NCBI RefSeq assembly: GCF_004337985.1
Contig: NW_021940918.1
Span: 930,001 to 994,000, forward strand
Source of the DNA: Pyricularia pennisetigena
Taxonomy: Eukaryota; Ascomycota; Sordariomycetes; Magnaporthales; Pyriculariaceae
DNA length: 64,000 nucleotides
Reading direction: 5' to 3'
This document shows positions 34,353 to 45,082 of this stretch, piece after piece (the first letter of the stretch is position 1; the number at the start of each line of letters is the position of its first letter). The notes under the pieces are model-generated. The model saw nothing but the letters and a program-made list of their open reading frames with translations, searched no databases and was not told the DNA's origin. Both the position numbers and the translations under genes were made by a program.

Positions 34353-35002
34353 TCAGAAACCAAGATATCGACGCATCGAGGGCGGTTTAATAGGACGGAC
34401 GACTGGGTGTATCGATTTTGGGTATGGCAACCAGATTCAAGGAAGAGATACCTTCACATTGAGATCGAAGCTCTAAAGCGTTTTGTCGCGACATAGCGAT
34501 GTCCATAAAAAATGGTGGAGAAAAATCCTAGCTATGTTTCATTGCCGATTGGACCCTAACCCTAGACGTAGCCCATGGCAAGCTTGAATTGCCTGACGTC
34601 ACTGGCCGACAACCCTGGCTGGGCCTGTACATAGATGCCGCAACATGCAACAGTAAAGTGCTTAAGTGCTGGGTGCGCGAGTCGATCTGGTTCGGTACCT
34701 GTCTCCCTGTATCCACATTGAAATCCAGCGAACAAGCGGTCTGTCCTGCTGCACGTTTTACTGTGTTGCGCGGACGGCGGAGTTGTCGGAGGAGCTGGTC
34801 GGAGGTTCCTAAATTGTAGCCACAGCAAGCTGGTGACTGACACTAGGCAACGTAGACTGGAGCCGAATGACGCCGCCTCGGTTACCCGTATATAATTCCC
34901 ACAGATTTGCTGCAGCTGATCCTGATTGATCACCATTTCGGGTGACAATTAATTACCCCAAACCCCCAAAATAAAATTGAAAAAAAAAAAAAAAAAAAAA
35001 GA
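34353..35002. other. Divergent promoter between the PPR gene and the acid phosphatase
   Basis: A 650-bp spacer shared by two divergent genes. No gene is supported. A 21-nt poly(A) run occupies 34980-35000, directly before the phosphatase ATG. Confidence 0.6.
34980..35000 (+). repeat. Poly(A) tract, 21 nt, two bases before a start codon
   Basis: The A run is followed by GA and then the ATG at 35003, so it must lie in the leader (or at the transcription start) of the acid phosphatase gene. Confidence 0.95.
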
Positions 35003-36624
35003 ATGACAACACTTCAGCCCAGGCCCCCCTACACAGATGAAGAGCTCCGGAGCCTTTATCCCCCCGGTTTGGACCTGCAGCTTGTGCAGGTTCTCATGAG
35101 GCACGGCGAGCGCACACCCGTGTCGCCCCGGTTCCAAAATGCAGGCCTCAAACCCTTCTGGCCCTATTGCCGGGTTGCCAAGGAGCTGAGATCCGTCATC
35201 CTCGAGCCGGGCAACACCAACGGCGGCGGCGGCTCCCTCTCAACACTCGAGTGGAGCCGGCGCATCGAGACGTTTGGGCGCCACGACGAACCTCGCATCG
35301 CCACGGGTCCGCGCGGCGAGCTCGACGCCGTGTGCGACTTGGGCATGCTCACGGATGAGGGCAGGGCGACAACGTACGCGCTCGGCCAGCGGCTGAGGAG
35401 ACTGTACGTAGAGCAGCTGCGGTTCCTGCCCGCGACGGCCGCGGGCGGGGTCGACGATGTGTACCTGCGCTCGACCCCGATCCCGCGCGCGCTCGAGTCG
35501 CTACAGCAGGCCTTCTCGGCGCTGTACCCGCCAGCCACGAGACTGCCCGCCGCCGACGGGTCGGCCTTTCGCCCGCCCACCATCATCACGCGCACGCCCG
35601 GCGACGAGACCCTGTACCCCAATGAAGCCGGCTGCCGGCGCCTGGCTGCGCTGTCGCGGGCCTTTGCCCAGCGAACCGCCGACCGCTGGAATGACTCTGC
35701 GGACATGGAGTACCTCAACCGGCTGTGGGCCAAGTGGATGCCTGAGGACAGCCCCCGCGTCGCCGTGGACTCCCGCCCGCGCCTGTCGGGCATCATGGAC
35801 ACAGTAAACTCGACGCTGGGCCACGGGCCCGAGACCAGGCTTCCTCGCGAGTTCTACGACAAAAAGGCCATCGCCATCACTGAAAAGATTGGTGTAGAGG
35901 AATGGTTCAGCGGGTATAAGGAGTCGCGTGAATACCGTGCTCTGGGCATCGGCAGTCTCATGGGTGACTTAGTCGGAAGAATGGTCGCCAGTGCAGAAGG
36001 ACCAGCCGCCGAAGGGACCGAACGGCAGAACGAGAGCCGCAAGGATACTTATGTCAAGTTTGGCCTCAGCGGCTGTCACGACACTACCCTCGCCGGGATC
36101 CTAGCCAGCCTAGGTGCCTTTGAGACGGAAAAATGGCCCCCATACACCAGCCACGTGGCCATTGAAATGTTCCGCGATCCTACTAGGTCAGCAGCCGCAG
36201 CTGTTTTGCCTACAAATAAAGGGTGGTGGAGTGCACTTAGCTCCAAGGTCGGCAAGGCATCCAGGGGAATTGGGCGAAAGACTATGGACGAGCTATCTCC
36301 AAGTGAAACAGAGAGGCTTCATGGTTACTACGTACGCGTACGATACAATGATGAACCCGTGACCATTCCTGGTTGCAGAATCCCTGGAAATCACCTCGAT
36401 GGCAACGAGAGCTTCTGTACTCTGGTAAGTCGGAAACCCCCATTCGAAAAGAGCCAGACAGTCAAGACCACCCCCATCCAGGATCTTTACTAACTGCTAT
36501 CATGTTACAGAGAGCGTTCAAGTCCATAGTAGACAAGTTCACTCCGCGGAACTGGAAGGAGGACTGCCGCCGGAGTACCAGTGATCCTGTGTTTCCCGCC
36601 AAACCAGAACCCGCAGGCTTTTGA
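35003..36624 (+). CDS. Histidine acid phosphatase family protein
   Basis: Branch-2 histidine phosphatase. Exons 35003-36424 and 36511-36624 give 511 aa, joined in phase 0 across an 86-nt intron with an ideal TACTAAC branch. The catalytic motif RHGERTP is at residues 33-39 (LVQVLMRHGERTPVSPRF), and the proton donor region GCHDTTLAGILASLG is about 325 residues later. YLRSTPIPRALESLQ carries the conserved second phosphate-binding Arg. There is no signal peptide, so an intracellular role is likely, as in lysophosphatidic acid phosphatase-type (ACP6-like) members rather than secreted phytases. The end NESFCTL + RAFKSIVDKFTPRNW is typical of this fungal group. A poly(A)21 lies just before the start. 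It converges on the Est1-like gene. Confidence 0.88.
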
Positions 36625-37230
36625 ACTTCCTACACTCCTGTATTCGAATATCTGTGTGGTGCCATCCAGACTCATGTGTAGAATCCCTCAAGATCCCGCG
36701 GTTCCGATAGGCCAGATCACCATAACACCCCCTTGAAGTTACCAGAATAGACGCCTAGATTAATCCACCACAAGACACTCAACGGAAAAAAGAAGCAACC
36801 CGCTCTGCACTCCCGGTGGGTGAGCACAGCTTGGCAAGATTCTGCCTGTAATCATGTCTGCAGCCATCGCTGAATAAACCTCGCGCTCTCGTATCACTGC
36901 ACTCTCAATGGTGCATGGCCGCCCGACCAGATCAGTAATCTAGCACTTGGCAGCAAAGATGGCCAGGAACTGTTGCCCAGCACAGAGGCCAGCAGCGAGA
37001 TATTAATGCCCATAATCAGCGCTGTATTATAGAGGAACTCTACGAGCCCGCCCCCCGATTCTAGTGGCAGTTCCCGCTTTCAGGGATGGTTCGCTAGAAC
37101 TGTGCCATGTTGAATGGTTCAATTCCTTACTAAAGTCGCGTGAAACCTTGCGTATGTTGACTGATAGGCGCTCGAGGAAACGATAGCCTCGAAGTTGGTG
37201 AGTTTTGTTACCAAATGCTCTTGTCCTGTT
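36625..37230. other. Convergent 3' region, acid phosphatase and Est1-like gene
   Basis: A 606-bp spacer between two stop codons. No gene or repeat of note was seen. Confidence 0.6.
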
Positions 37231-40077
37231 TCACGAGGGCTTCTTTCCTGGAACGGCAAATCGCTGGCCCCATGAGCCCTGCACCTGGGACAAGCCGGAA
37301 GCACTGGATGAGAAATTGGTCGACTGAAAGAATGGAGAGTCAATAAAGCCGGCGGGTTGGTTGTAGGGTTGCCGGACAGGAGTCTGAGCCGGGATTGACG
37401 AGGTGGCAACGCGTGCGGGCTGTCTTTTTTGATTGAATTGCCAGCTGGCCTGCTTGGAAATTTCGTCCATCCTCTCCTTGCTGTAAGCTTTACCCATGCT
37501 AGGGTCGCGATTTGGAAACGAGCCAGCGGCATAGCGCTCGGCGGCTACCTGGGCTTGCGCATCTGCAGTGTCCGAAGCCCTGGGAGCACTTGGAAGCCCG
37601 GGGCTCTGCAGACGCTCAGTATTCCTCGGTGCGTGGCTGTAGTGGGCGGCCTGACTGAAAGCCGTAGCCGCTTCAACCTCGGGCGATGCCGCCGCACTGA
37701 AGCCAAAGCCTGATCGATTGGTGGGGGTCCACATGTCCCAGGGAAGCGTGGGAAAAGCCCTACCAGAAGCGGATGTGGGTGTTTTGACTGGTTTCTGGCT
37801 GTTCAGTGCCCCAAAAACATCGTTGGCGGTGATCGAATGCATGCCATAAGAGAAAGTCGGATCTTCAGTGCCGTTCTGCTGCTGCGGCGAGTGTACTTCG
37901 GGAGGAGCCAGGAATTCATTCAGTCTGCCAAGCATTTCTTCATCCACATCGAACTCAGTCTCAGTCGATTTGGTCATTGTACCGTTGGGAGTTCCGATCG
38001 GTGCCTGCGGCGGCTGCGGGTGCTGATGCGTACCGTTTGTGCTGGTAAGTTTGTTGGGTGCTGGAGATGCTTGAGCACTTTGCCTGTGTGGTGTGACCGG
38101 CTCGCTTTGGCAGGCGCTGCTCGAATTGTTCATGCCAGGGATGATATCCGAGTCAGAGCCCGCCTGGTAACTGAGGATCGTGATGGTTCGCGGGCCCTTT
38201 TGCTTCCGGGAGATGGTCAAAGGATAGTTCGGATCGGTTCCAATGAAGTAGCCACAGTTGACGATGTCGTTGATCCGAGAAATAGTCTCGCCATTGTTGT
38301 CAACCTTGTCAAAAGAGCAATCTTCAACCCTGGGCTTTGCGGTTCCATCCGGAAAGAAATGCATTGGGCGACAAACAAAGGGGGCCTTGTCATTCTCCAA
38401 AGGTTGAAAGCCCAGTGTCTCGACGTCTTCGAACAACATATACTTGGCAGTGGAACCATCGTTCTGGTCGCCTCGGAAAACCTCGATTAGGAGTGAGATG
38501 GTTTCGGCCATCGACTGGTGCATCTCGGTCACGTGAGAGAGGTGGCTCGCGTAACGCACAACATCCCCACGATACTTGCAAAGCCAAACCATGTAGACGC
38601 GCAGCAGAGGCAAAGCGGACTGGAGGACTGTCAAAAACTTGTCTGTAGCTTTGGCTGCCACAGGAGTCGATGTCTCGCCTGCTGCCGGAGCTGGGGTAAC
38701 AGACTGCAAAACTTCTTGGATCTGCTTTGCCAGGACCCGGTTGACAGCAAGAATGATGCGAATGTTGAAGCCAAGTATGAACTGGCATGATTGCGAGGCT
38801 TCTTCAGACCATTTTTCTATAGTAGAGGTTAGTTACCATAACTTGAACACCGACAACCGCATGATCTTACCTTCAGTTCTTTGCAAAGCAAAATCATAAG
38901 CAGCGATGCTTGTGAGAACCAGAGTAAGGAGGAGACCGACGGTATCCTTGGTCACGAGTAACATCTGAACACGGTGGAGGACCTCCCGTTCCAGTTCTTT
39001 CTGCTGAGCAACGACCAAACCTGCATAGTAGATAGCATGCAGACGCACAAACCACACAGACAAGGTGATTTGAGGATCTAAAGACGAATTGCGGCCGCGC
39101 ATCGGACTACCTGGGCTCAGTTTCTGAAACTCAATTTCCAGGTTCTTGGCAGCCATTGGATGTGGTTCTTGCACGACAAGTGCTCGATGGAGGTGATAAA
39201 CGATGGCAAGGTCTTGATCCTTAATACCACGATAGACAACGGCCATCTGGTGATAACCAAGCCCGGATGAGGGTAGCAGATCATTGGCGAGGCGGAGATA
39301 CAGTAGAGGTATGTCGGTTTTCTGCGGCTTCCGGTCGACTTCTAGACGGTAGCGAGCCAGGTCGCCCAGATGAACCAAAATCTGATGACAAGCCCGAACA
39401 ATCTGCGACTCCAGCCCGGCGTTTGATTCGCGATCCACCTTGTCTAGCGTGACGTCAAATCTCACAGATTTGACCACGCGATCAAGGTTAGGGATATGGT
39501 ACTTGGCCGACAGCCGCTGGAGATAGCCCTTGTAGAATTTTTGCGACGTGCGGAGAAAGTCCCCTTGCATCTTGAGGACTTGTCGATGCAGTATGGCGAC
39601 CTTAGGCTCTGCCTTGGGGTTTAGCCGCGAGCGAACACGACGGAACTCGCCGTTGATGGTCGAATGCATATTCCATAGGTGCTTGTCGACATTCTGTTCA
39701 GTAGCGTAGGCAAAATCCTCAAAGACAGTACCAACGCAGCCAAGTCGAAAGCTATGTCGAGGTTAGATAGTCCATCATGGACAAAGAGAGCGAGCGGTAA
39801 AGGGTGCTGGAGGTATTTGTAGTGGGTAGATACTTACGTGCACAAGATTTCATCCAGCGCCCGAAGGTACGCATCCTCATTGCCCTTGCCTTCGTTCTGA
39901 TGAAGCTGCTCCAGCCTCTTCTGAAGGGTGCGCCGGCATTTTTGTGCGCTCCTAGAAAAAGCTGTCAGCTACTTTCAACAACGGTGAATCTATCTATTTT
40001 TGGCTTGCTTACTTCCAAATGTCAGCCGCGCTGAAGCCCGCAGGCTCCATCGTCGCGGCTTTCATAGTAGCCGCCAT
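37231..40077 (-). CDS. Est1/SMG5-7-like protein (telomerase / NMD factor family)
   Basis: The Est1 family binds telomerase RNA or phosphorylated Upf1. Exons 40077-40013, 39951-39838, 39751-38871 and 38816-37231 give 881 aa, with phases and split codons agreeing at every junction. The N-terminal ~400 residues form the 14-3-3-like and TPR region: LWNMHSTINGEFRRVR, then LGDLARYRLEV, LAIVYHLHRALVVQEPHPMA and a helical repeat region. The middle helical part ends around FEDVETLGFQPLENDKAPF. A long Ser/Thr/Pro/Gln-rich C-terminal tail (about 300 residues) carries no clear PIN domain, so the SMG6 type is excluded. Its sequence could be called Est1, Ebs1 or SMG7; distinguishing them needs a phylogeny. 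The shortest intron (54 nt, 38817-38870) is well supported by family continuity. Confidence 0.85.
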
Positions 40078-41399
40078 GTTTACCGATATTTGCCTATGGC
40101 GGTTCCAGATCCGCTGATAGGAGCGGGCCTGGGAGGGCGACGCGATAGATTTTATACGTGGTTATGTGCAATATAATGGCCAAAGTTTAAGACTCTTCAT
40201 GCCAAATGCAGGGGGGCAAAAAAAAAAAAAAATATAGGCCAGCCAGGTATTAGGTCAAGCCAGGAGAGAAGCGGGACAAGTTCGTGGGTGGCGACGTATC
40301 AAGCCCTACGCCTGCAGAACTCCAAACGCAATGCCAGGGACCGCATCCAGTCCATAACTCGAATGGCAGCCGGAGTTGCAGAGGCTGGACGAAGTTATTC
40401 GGAGCGCTGGCAAATTGCGCTGGACGGCGGTAAAGAAAGACGGGTTTCGAGTCTTTTCCGACGCTGACATTGGCATCAGGACTCGACCAGTCGTGAAGAA
40501 AAAGCCAAAAGGGAGAAAATTCAGAGGGACAGAAGAACTTTTAGAGACTGGAATGAACAGAAAAAGCCCAGTCGAACACGATGCAAAAGTAGTACATTGA
40601 CAGGAAGCTTAAGCCCGTCTCGTTACTTTCACTCTCCACGTACCTAAGCAGGCGGGCAAGTTGGGTAGGTTTGGCTTGAGGCTATTGATGGGGCGGGATT
40701 CGATGGCCAGCGCGGAGGTCAGGTGGAGAATGGTGTGCAAATCACAGTCTCCCAGCCAATCACTGAATGGGCGCATTCCATGCGGGATGAAGTGAGTTGA
40801 ATTTGGTGGTAATGTGGTCCGTGCTTTGTCGTCTGTGGACCACGCACATGGCTTTGGATTATTCGCCAAGCTTGGAGGGCCAGTCAGTGTTTTCTTAGGA
40901 CGATTGGAATACAGCACGGTACTGCTGAAGGCGCTGTAGATAAAATAACCGAACAAAACACAGCCAATGCCTTTATATAGCGTCCCATTTCCTAAGCCAG
41001 ATCAGGTAGCGGGCCTTCAGTCAATCCAGTCATCTCAAATCGATCAACCTAACAGTCGTTGGAATATTCATCCTATCTTAGATTCTCTTTTACCCCATTT
41101 TGCCCATGCAAGACTTTTGTTGGCAATTTCGGATCACCCTGGATCTTCAAATCTGTTCCACTTTGGCACTTTACCGTACAGAAATCCCATTTGTAAACTT
41201 TTGGCAGCACATGCACTAGCATTTTTGAGGCCGCTTCGGTTCCTGGTTAGTCACTGCTGCGCACAGAGTATACAAACAAACAAACAAACAAACAAACGGC
41301 CGGGTTCGACTTTTCACCTTTGCCCGCTGACCACAGCAACAATCGGGGTCCACATAGCACCTCTTGATCAGGTCATTGAAGTGACTTGTGACTAAAGCT
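40078..41399. other. Divergent promoter region, Est1-like and ZNF511-like genes
   Basis: A 1.3-kb spacer. It includes a short poly(A) run near 40219 and the tetranucleotide repeat at 41272-41297. No other structure was recognised. Confidence 0.6.
41272..41297 (+). repeat. (ACAA)n microsatellite
   Basis: About 6.5 copies of a 4-bp unit ending about 100 bp before the start codon of the zinc-finger gene, so probably in the leader or core promoter. Confidence 0.95.
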
Positions 41400-42251
41400 A
41401 TGAAACGCTCACGTGAGCCAGAGGACTTGATTTCCAACCCGGCACCCCCTGAGCCTTATCACAGAGACCCTGACGCCCCTAGCCCCAAAATTCGGGAACT
41501 GGATTGCGACGGAGAAGGCGGCGCAGCCAGCCTGTTTCGATGCACACTGCATCCCCAACCGGTGGTTTTTCGTGACTACGATGATTATCACGCACACTAC
41601 AATAAGCAGCACGTGAATCGCTGCCATGAGTGCAGGAAAAACCTCCCCTCAGATCACCTCCTCAGCGTCCACATCGAAGAATGCCATGATGCTTTTCTTG
41701 CTGCGAGGAGGGAGAAGGGAGAACACACGGTTCGTTCCCACACTCGTTCGGGCCAATCCTTGGGCACAATCTGACTTTTTTTTTTCTAGTACTCATGCTT
41801 CGTGGAGGGTTGCGACAGAAAATGCAGAGACCCATCGAAGCGACGTCGGCATCTCATAGATAAGCATATGTACCCACCGAACTTCTTCTTTGATGTCGTC
41901 AGATATGGCATTGATGGGAGGCAGTCTCTTCTGTGCGACATCAACGCACAACAGCGTCGACCAAAGCCAAAACCCGAAGGGCAGGAATTGCGAGGTGCTG
42001 CAACCTTGAAATCTCAAAAGCAGTTTGATGACCACGGCAAGCAGATAACGGCCGCCAATGTTGCAGAAGGAGTTGTGGTCCTCGAGCCGGTAGAGACGCA
42101 CGCTGCCGAGAAAGATATCGAAATGAACGATGCCGCATCCCTGACAGGCGGCATGTCAGCGCTGAAACTGGTCCCCAGATCGATTACGTTTGGTCGATCA
42201 GGTCGCAGGGGCTTCACGAGATCGCCTAGCCCTAAAACACCACCTGTATAG
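41400..42251 (+). CDS. C2H2 zinc-finger protein, ZNF511-like
   Basis: Exons 41400-41729 and 41790-42251 encode 263 aa; the 60-nt intron (GTTCGT donor, CTAG acceptor, CTGAC branch) is in phase 0. Three Cys/His clusters can be seen. The first runs from FRCTLHPQPVVF to HYNKQH, the second is RCHECRKNLPSDHLLSVHIEECH, and the third is SCFVEGCDRKCRDPSKRRRH with the distal KHMYPPNFFFDVV. Closely spaced fingers and the YPP(N/D)F(F/Y)FD tail after the third finger are the signature of the ZNF511 family. The N-terminal 45 residues and the C-terminal 100 residues are Pro/Ser/basic-rich with an SPSP motif near the end. The biochemical role is not established in fungi. The gene converges on bud31, with 279 bp between the stops. 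Confidence 0.82.
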
Positions 42252-42530
42252 AACCACAAATCACGATGGCACCACCGCATAGCGATAATTCGACAGTCTA
42301 AGAGCTGGCTGGTAATCCATTTATTAGTTTTGTGTAGTTGATAAGCCACGGGTCCATGAGACGTACACCATAAACGTGCCTATTCGGTTTTCCAGTCGTC
42401 GTGTTGGGAAAGCGTTTGAGCCTGGGTCGACCTGCTCCCGCCTACCAAACCGAGACACACTAGCTGTCCTCTCAACGGATAACTAAGCATGCGTCAGTGT
42501 GACTGAAGTTGAATATAGTAAAACCCTCGC

Positions 42531-43061
42531 TCAGTCACTGGATGCACAGCCATGACAACCACAGTTGACACACTCAATATCCCTCTCTTCCTTCAACTGT
42601 GCCTTTGGTACCCTGCAGATACATGTGGAGCTGAAATTTGTCTCCTTGGTCTGCACGCATCTGAGGCAGCATAGCTTCAGTACGGCACATGTTAGCGTCT
42701 GATGTTTTCCTCTCATGCAGAGCAAAAGACATGAACAGTGTAAGCAGAATGCACCTACCTTTTCATAGCCCTGTTTCTTCCACTTTGCAATCAACATGGG
42801 ATCTGCATATCCATTCTTCAGCAGCCACTCATACAGCTGCTTCGATATAGCCTCCTTCTCGTAGTAGAGCTCGTAGACGTATCGACTCCTCTGGTGTGCG
42901 ATCTGGAATATCGGCCATTGCGCCTTGTGTTTAGGGACGTTATCTGTAGGGGTGTTTTGCGCGTCTTTCATCTTGTTGGCAAAGATGAGGAGGTCATCCT
43001 CGATGTCGCTGAACCCCTCTGGAGGAGGTTTCCGCTTTGACGCGTGACGGATGGCTGGCAT
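42531..43061 (-). CDS. bud31: Spliceosome-associated protein Bud31 (G10 family)
   Basis: Component of activated spliceosomes that contacts the U2/U5/U6 core. Exons 43061-42759 and 42674-42531 encode 148 aa. The N-terminal part (basic KRKPPPEGFSDIED, then WPIFQIAHQRSRYVYELYY, then GYADPMLIAKWKKQGYEK) and the Cys-rich C-terminal zinc clusters (LCCLRCVQTKETNFSSTCIC, and ECVNCGCHGC) are the G10 hallmark. The intron (84 nt, 42675-42758) sits exactly between the helical and zinc parts, with a GTAGGT donor, a GCTAAC branch and an AAG acceptor. It is a multiple of three and contains no stop, so retention would insert 28 residues with five cysteines. It shares a 415-bp divergent promoter with the complex I subunit. 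Confidence 0.92.
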   Translation of the reverse strand: MPAIRHASKRKPPPEGFSDIEDDLLIFANKMKDAQNTPTDNVPKHKAQWPIFQIAHQRSRYVYELYYEKEAISKQLYEWLLKNGYADPMLIAKWKKQGYEKVGAFCLHCSCLLLCMRGKHQTLTCAVLKLCCLRCVQTKETNFSSTCICRVPKAQLKEERDIECVNCGCHGCASSD

Positions 43062-43476
43062 ATTAGTTGACTGTGACGACGGATTGGGCCAAGGTTCTTG
43101 GGTCGAGCTTCGTTCGCTGGAGGATTTAGAAAAAGGTTCGACGGAGAGACAGAGTGAGCTTTTTTCAACAGCCTGGTCTATTCCGCTGACCTAGTGTAAA
43201 TGATCCTCTATTAATGCAATAGTGAGTAAGGCTTGCGCGACACAAGCTTTGTTCGCAGCATGTATGGAGTCGCTGGCCGGCGGTTTCGTCACAGATAAGG
43301 TATCGGGTACATGCGGGGATTTGATTGTGGGACTTTAGCGGAGACATAGTCACGTGATACTGGATCTCCCGGACTTGCCAATGCGTACCTCCAACTTCAA
43401 TGGAGCTTCAAGCATTCGGTTCAATTGCGAAAGGCAGCTCTAACGACGACCCGAGAACAGCAATTGACAGCCCAAC
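43062..43476. promoter_or_regulatory. Bidirectional promoter between bud31 and the complex I LYR gene
   Basis: A 415-bp divergent spacer. It contains GTCACGTGAT at 43349-43358, a near-perfect palindromic CACGTG E-box of the Cbf1 type, and a CCAAT box at 43378-43382 about 95 bp before the complex I start. Both are direct sequence matches; function is inferred. Confidence 0.5.
43349..43358. promoter_or_regulatory. CACGTG E-box in a divergent promoter
   Basis: GTCACGTGAT matches the bHLH consensus RTCACRTG. It is 119 bp from the complex I start codon and 288 bp from the bud31 start codon. The binding factor (Cbf1-like) is inferred from the motif. Confidence 0.45.
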
Positions 43477-44212
43477 ATGGCCATTACTCCCACAGAGTTC
43501 GCCAAGCGGACGACGCAATGTAAGAATGAAGTGACTAGGTCCTTAATGAATGATTGCTGAGCCTTCACTAATCTGTACAGCGGCCAATTGGGCGGATGCA
43601 AAGAGGAGGGTTCTGTCGTCATACCGCGAATGGCTTCGAGCTGTATGTCACTCCCCGCCAGACCATCTGGAGACGACACGGCATCGGCTGCCAACAGCTC
43701 TCGATAGCCACCCTCATGTCACATGGAAACGCATTGGCTGATCAAAGCAATGAGCTACACCTCGGTACAGGCTCCTGAGATCCAAACTATGTACTCGGTT
43801 ACGCACCCAGTCTCGACCATTAGGACCCGGATACGACAGGAATTCGAGAGGCACAGATACGTGAACAAACTCAGCGTGGTGGACGTGCTCTTGTTCCAGA
43901 GCGGCGCAGACTACCAGGTCAGAACTACACCTACCTCCATCTTGTGGTGCTGGCAACATCTACAAATTGCCCTCGGGTGTTGCCCGGTAAGATCAAGGAT
44001 CTAACCTTTGATATTGCTTTTATAGGAGACCATGAACTTCTGGCGCCAGACCACCCATATTATGTCGTACTTCCCGGAGGAGAACTTCAGGGGAGAGAAG
44101 AGGCTACCGAAGAGCTTCATGGAGGGGTTCCTGGAGGTAAGTACTTTGTTGGTTGGGCCTTTGCAAATACGTGAACCTGATACGACTAACACCATAATAG
44201 GGCCGCAACTAG
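43477..44212 (+). CDS. nuo14.8: NADH:ubiquinone oxidoreductase 14.8-kDa LYR subunit (NDUFA6/B14)
   Basis: Accessory subunit of respiratory complex I that holds an acyl-carrier protein at the matrix arm. Five exons: 43477-43519, 43581-43642, 43771-43917, 44026-44136 and 44201-44212; 124 aa. The split Ser codon (T|CG) and phase-0 junctions reproduce the family sequence [19 protein letters not shown]. The LYR-type motif occurs as S-Y-R at residues 28-30 within SSYREW. Then come [41 protein letters not shown] and [15 protein letters not shown]. The last exon encodes only Gly-Arg-Asn plus the stop. Four introns in a 736-bp gene is high for this window. A PUF-type element lies 57 nt after the stop. 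Confidence 0.93.
44201..44212 (+). other. 12-nt terminal exon of the complex I gene
   Basis: The acceptor AATAG at 44196-44200, with a GACTAAC branch, is followed by GGC CGC AAC TAG. The encoded G-R-N is the family C-terminus, so this very short last exon is well supported. Confidence 0.8.
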
Positions 44213-44269
44213 ATTAGAAAGAGGGAAGGTTTTGGTATCAAGGTATCAAATGAAAGGATGTTGCCCATA

Positions 44270-44277
44270 TGTACATA
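44270..44277 (+). promoter_or_regulatory. Pumilio/PUF-type element in the complex I subunit 3' UTR
   Basis: TGTACATA, matching UGUANAUA, 57 nt after the stop codon. Nuclear genes for mitochondrial proteins are typical PUF targets in fungi (established knowledge). Whether this copy acts is not known. Confidence 0.45.
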
Positions 44278-44407
44278 AACAAGTGTGAAGAATGCGACAG
44301 TCTCTTTTTTTTGTCTTTTCCATGCCAGCCCCCCCAAATTACGCCTCTGAACGCCGTTTTGATGCAAGCAGACGTCGCTGCCAGGCTCGCCCTCTGGGGG
44401 CTTTGGC

Positions 44408-45082
44408 TCAACTGTCCATCTCCATGCGACCTGCAAAGTCATCCCTAGCAACTGTGAACTTGTCGGTCACGACATCACAGAGCTCCTGCAGATCCTTGAG
44501 GCCTTTTTCCAAAGCCTCGATGGCAGTTGTGCCCTCTGTTGCCGGTGTGAGCTTCTATTCAGCCTCATGGTCTGTGTCATGATGCCATCCACTCACCATA
44601 AGTCTGTATCCTCAAGTTCATCTTGTGCTCTGAAGGATGGGGAATAGCGTATGCACAGAGCTCAACTTCAGGGCTGAGGTAATGGGCGTATGCCGTTAGT
44701 AATGCTTATGATGGGGATCACGGGTCGGAATTTCGTTTATAAAATGCCAACTTACTTCTTCATGATGATATACCGCAGGGCATTGCCCATGGTATGTCCC
44801 TCTTTGAGGAATTCAAACGAGGCAGCAGTTTCTGTCGATCCGGGAAGCTGTAAACACGCAGAAATTAGCAAAACGCCGTCCAAGCTCGGTTCCCGAATTC
44901 TACAAAAGTTGTATTTTGCAGAACCTTACCATCTTGACCCGCTGCTCTTCTTCCTCTTCCTCCTCTTCCTCCTCAAACTCGTCTTGAGCCTCGTCCGCGA
45001 CCTGGGCTGAAGTGGGCGCGTCGTCCATCACAGCATCGGCCGCCTCAGCCTCGGCTTGACGGGCTTTGGAGTTGGGTGACAT
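44408..45082 (-). CDS. rpc19: RNA polymerase I and III subunit Rpc19 (AC19)
   Basis: Shared Pol I/Pol III subunit that pairs with AC40 as the alpha-like heterodimer. Exons 45082-44930, 44847-44756, 44673-44597 and 44535-44408 give 149 aa with all phases consistent. The N-terminal ~50 residues are Glu-rich (a run of ten Glu). The Rpb11-type dimerisation fold follows: FEFLKEGHTMGNALRYIIMKK, then NPEVELCAYAIPHPSEHKMN, then LRIQTYEGTTAIEALEKGL and LQELCDVV. The order and spacing are those of AC19, not Rpb11. It is convergent with the complex I gene, with 195 bp between the stop codons. Confidence 0.93.

Noticed and set aside
41272..41297. (ACAA)n as a CRISPR-like or telomere-related repeat
   Set aside because: A simple 4-bp microsatellite without spacers. 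No (TTAGGG)n was seen.
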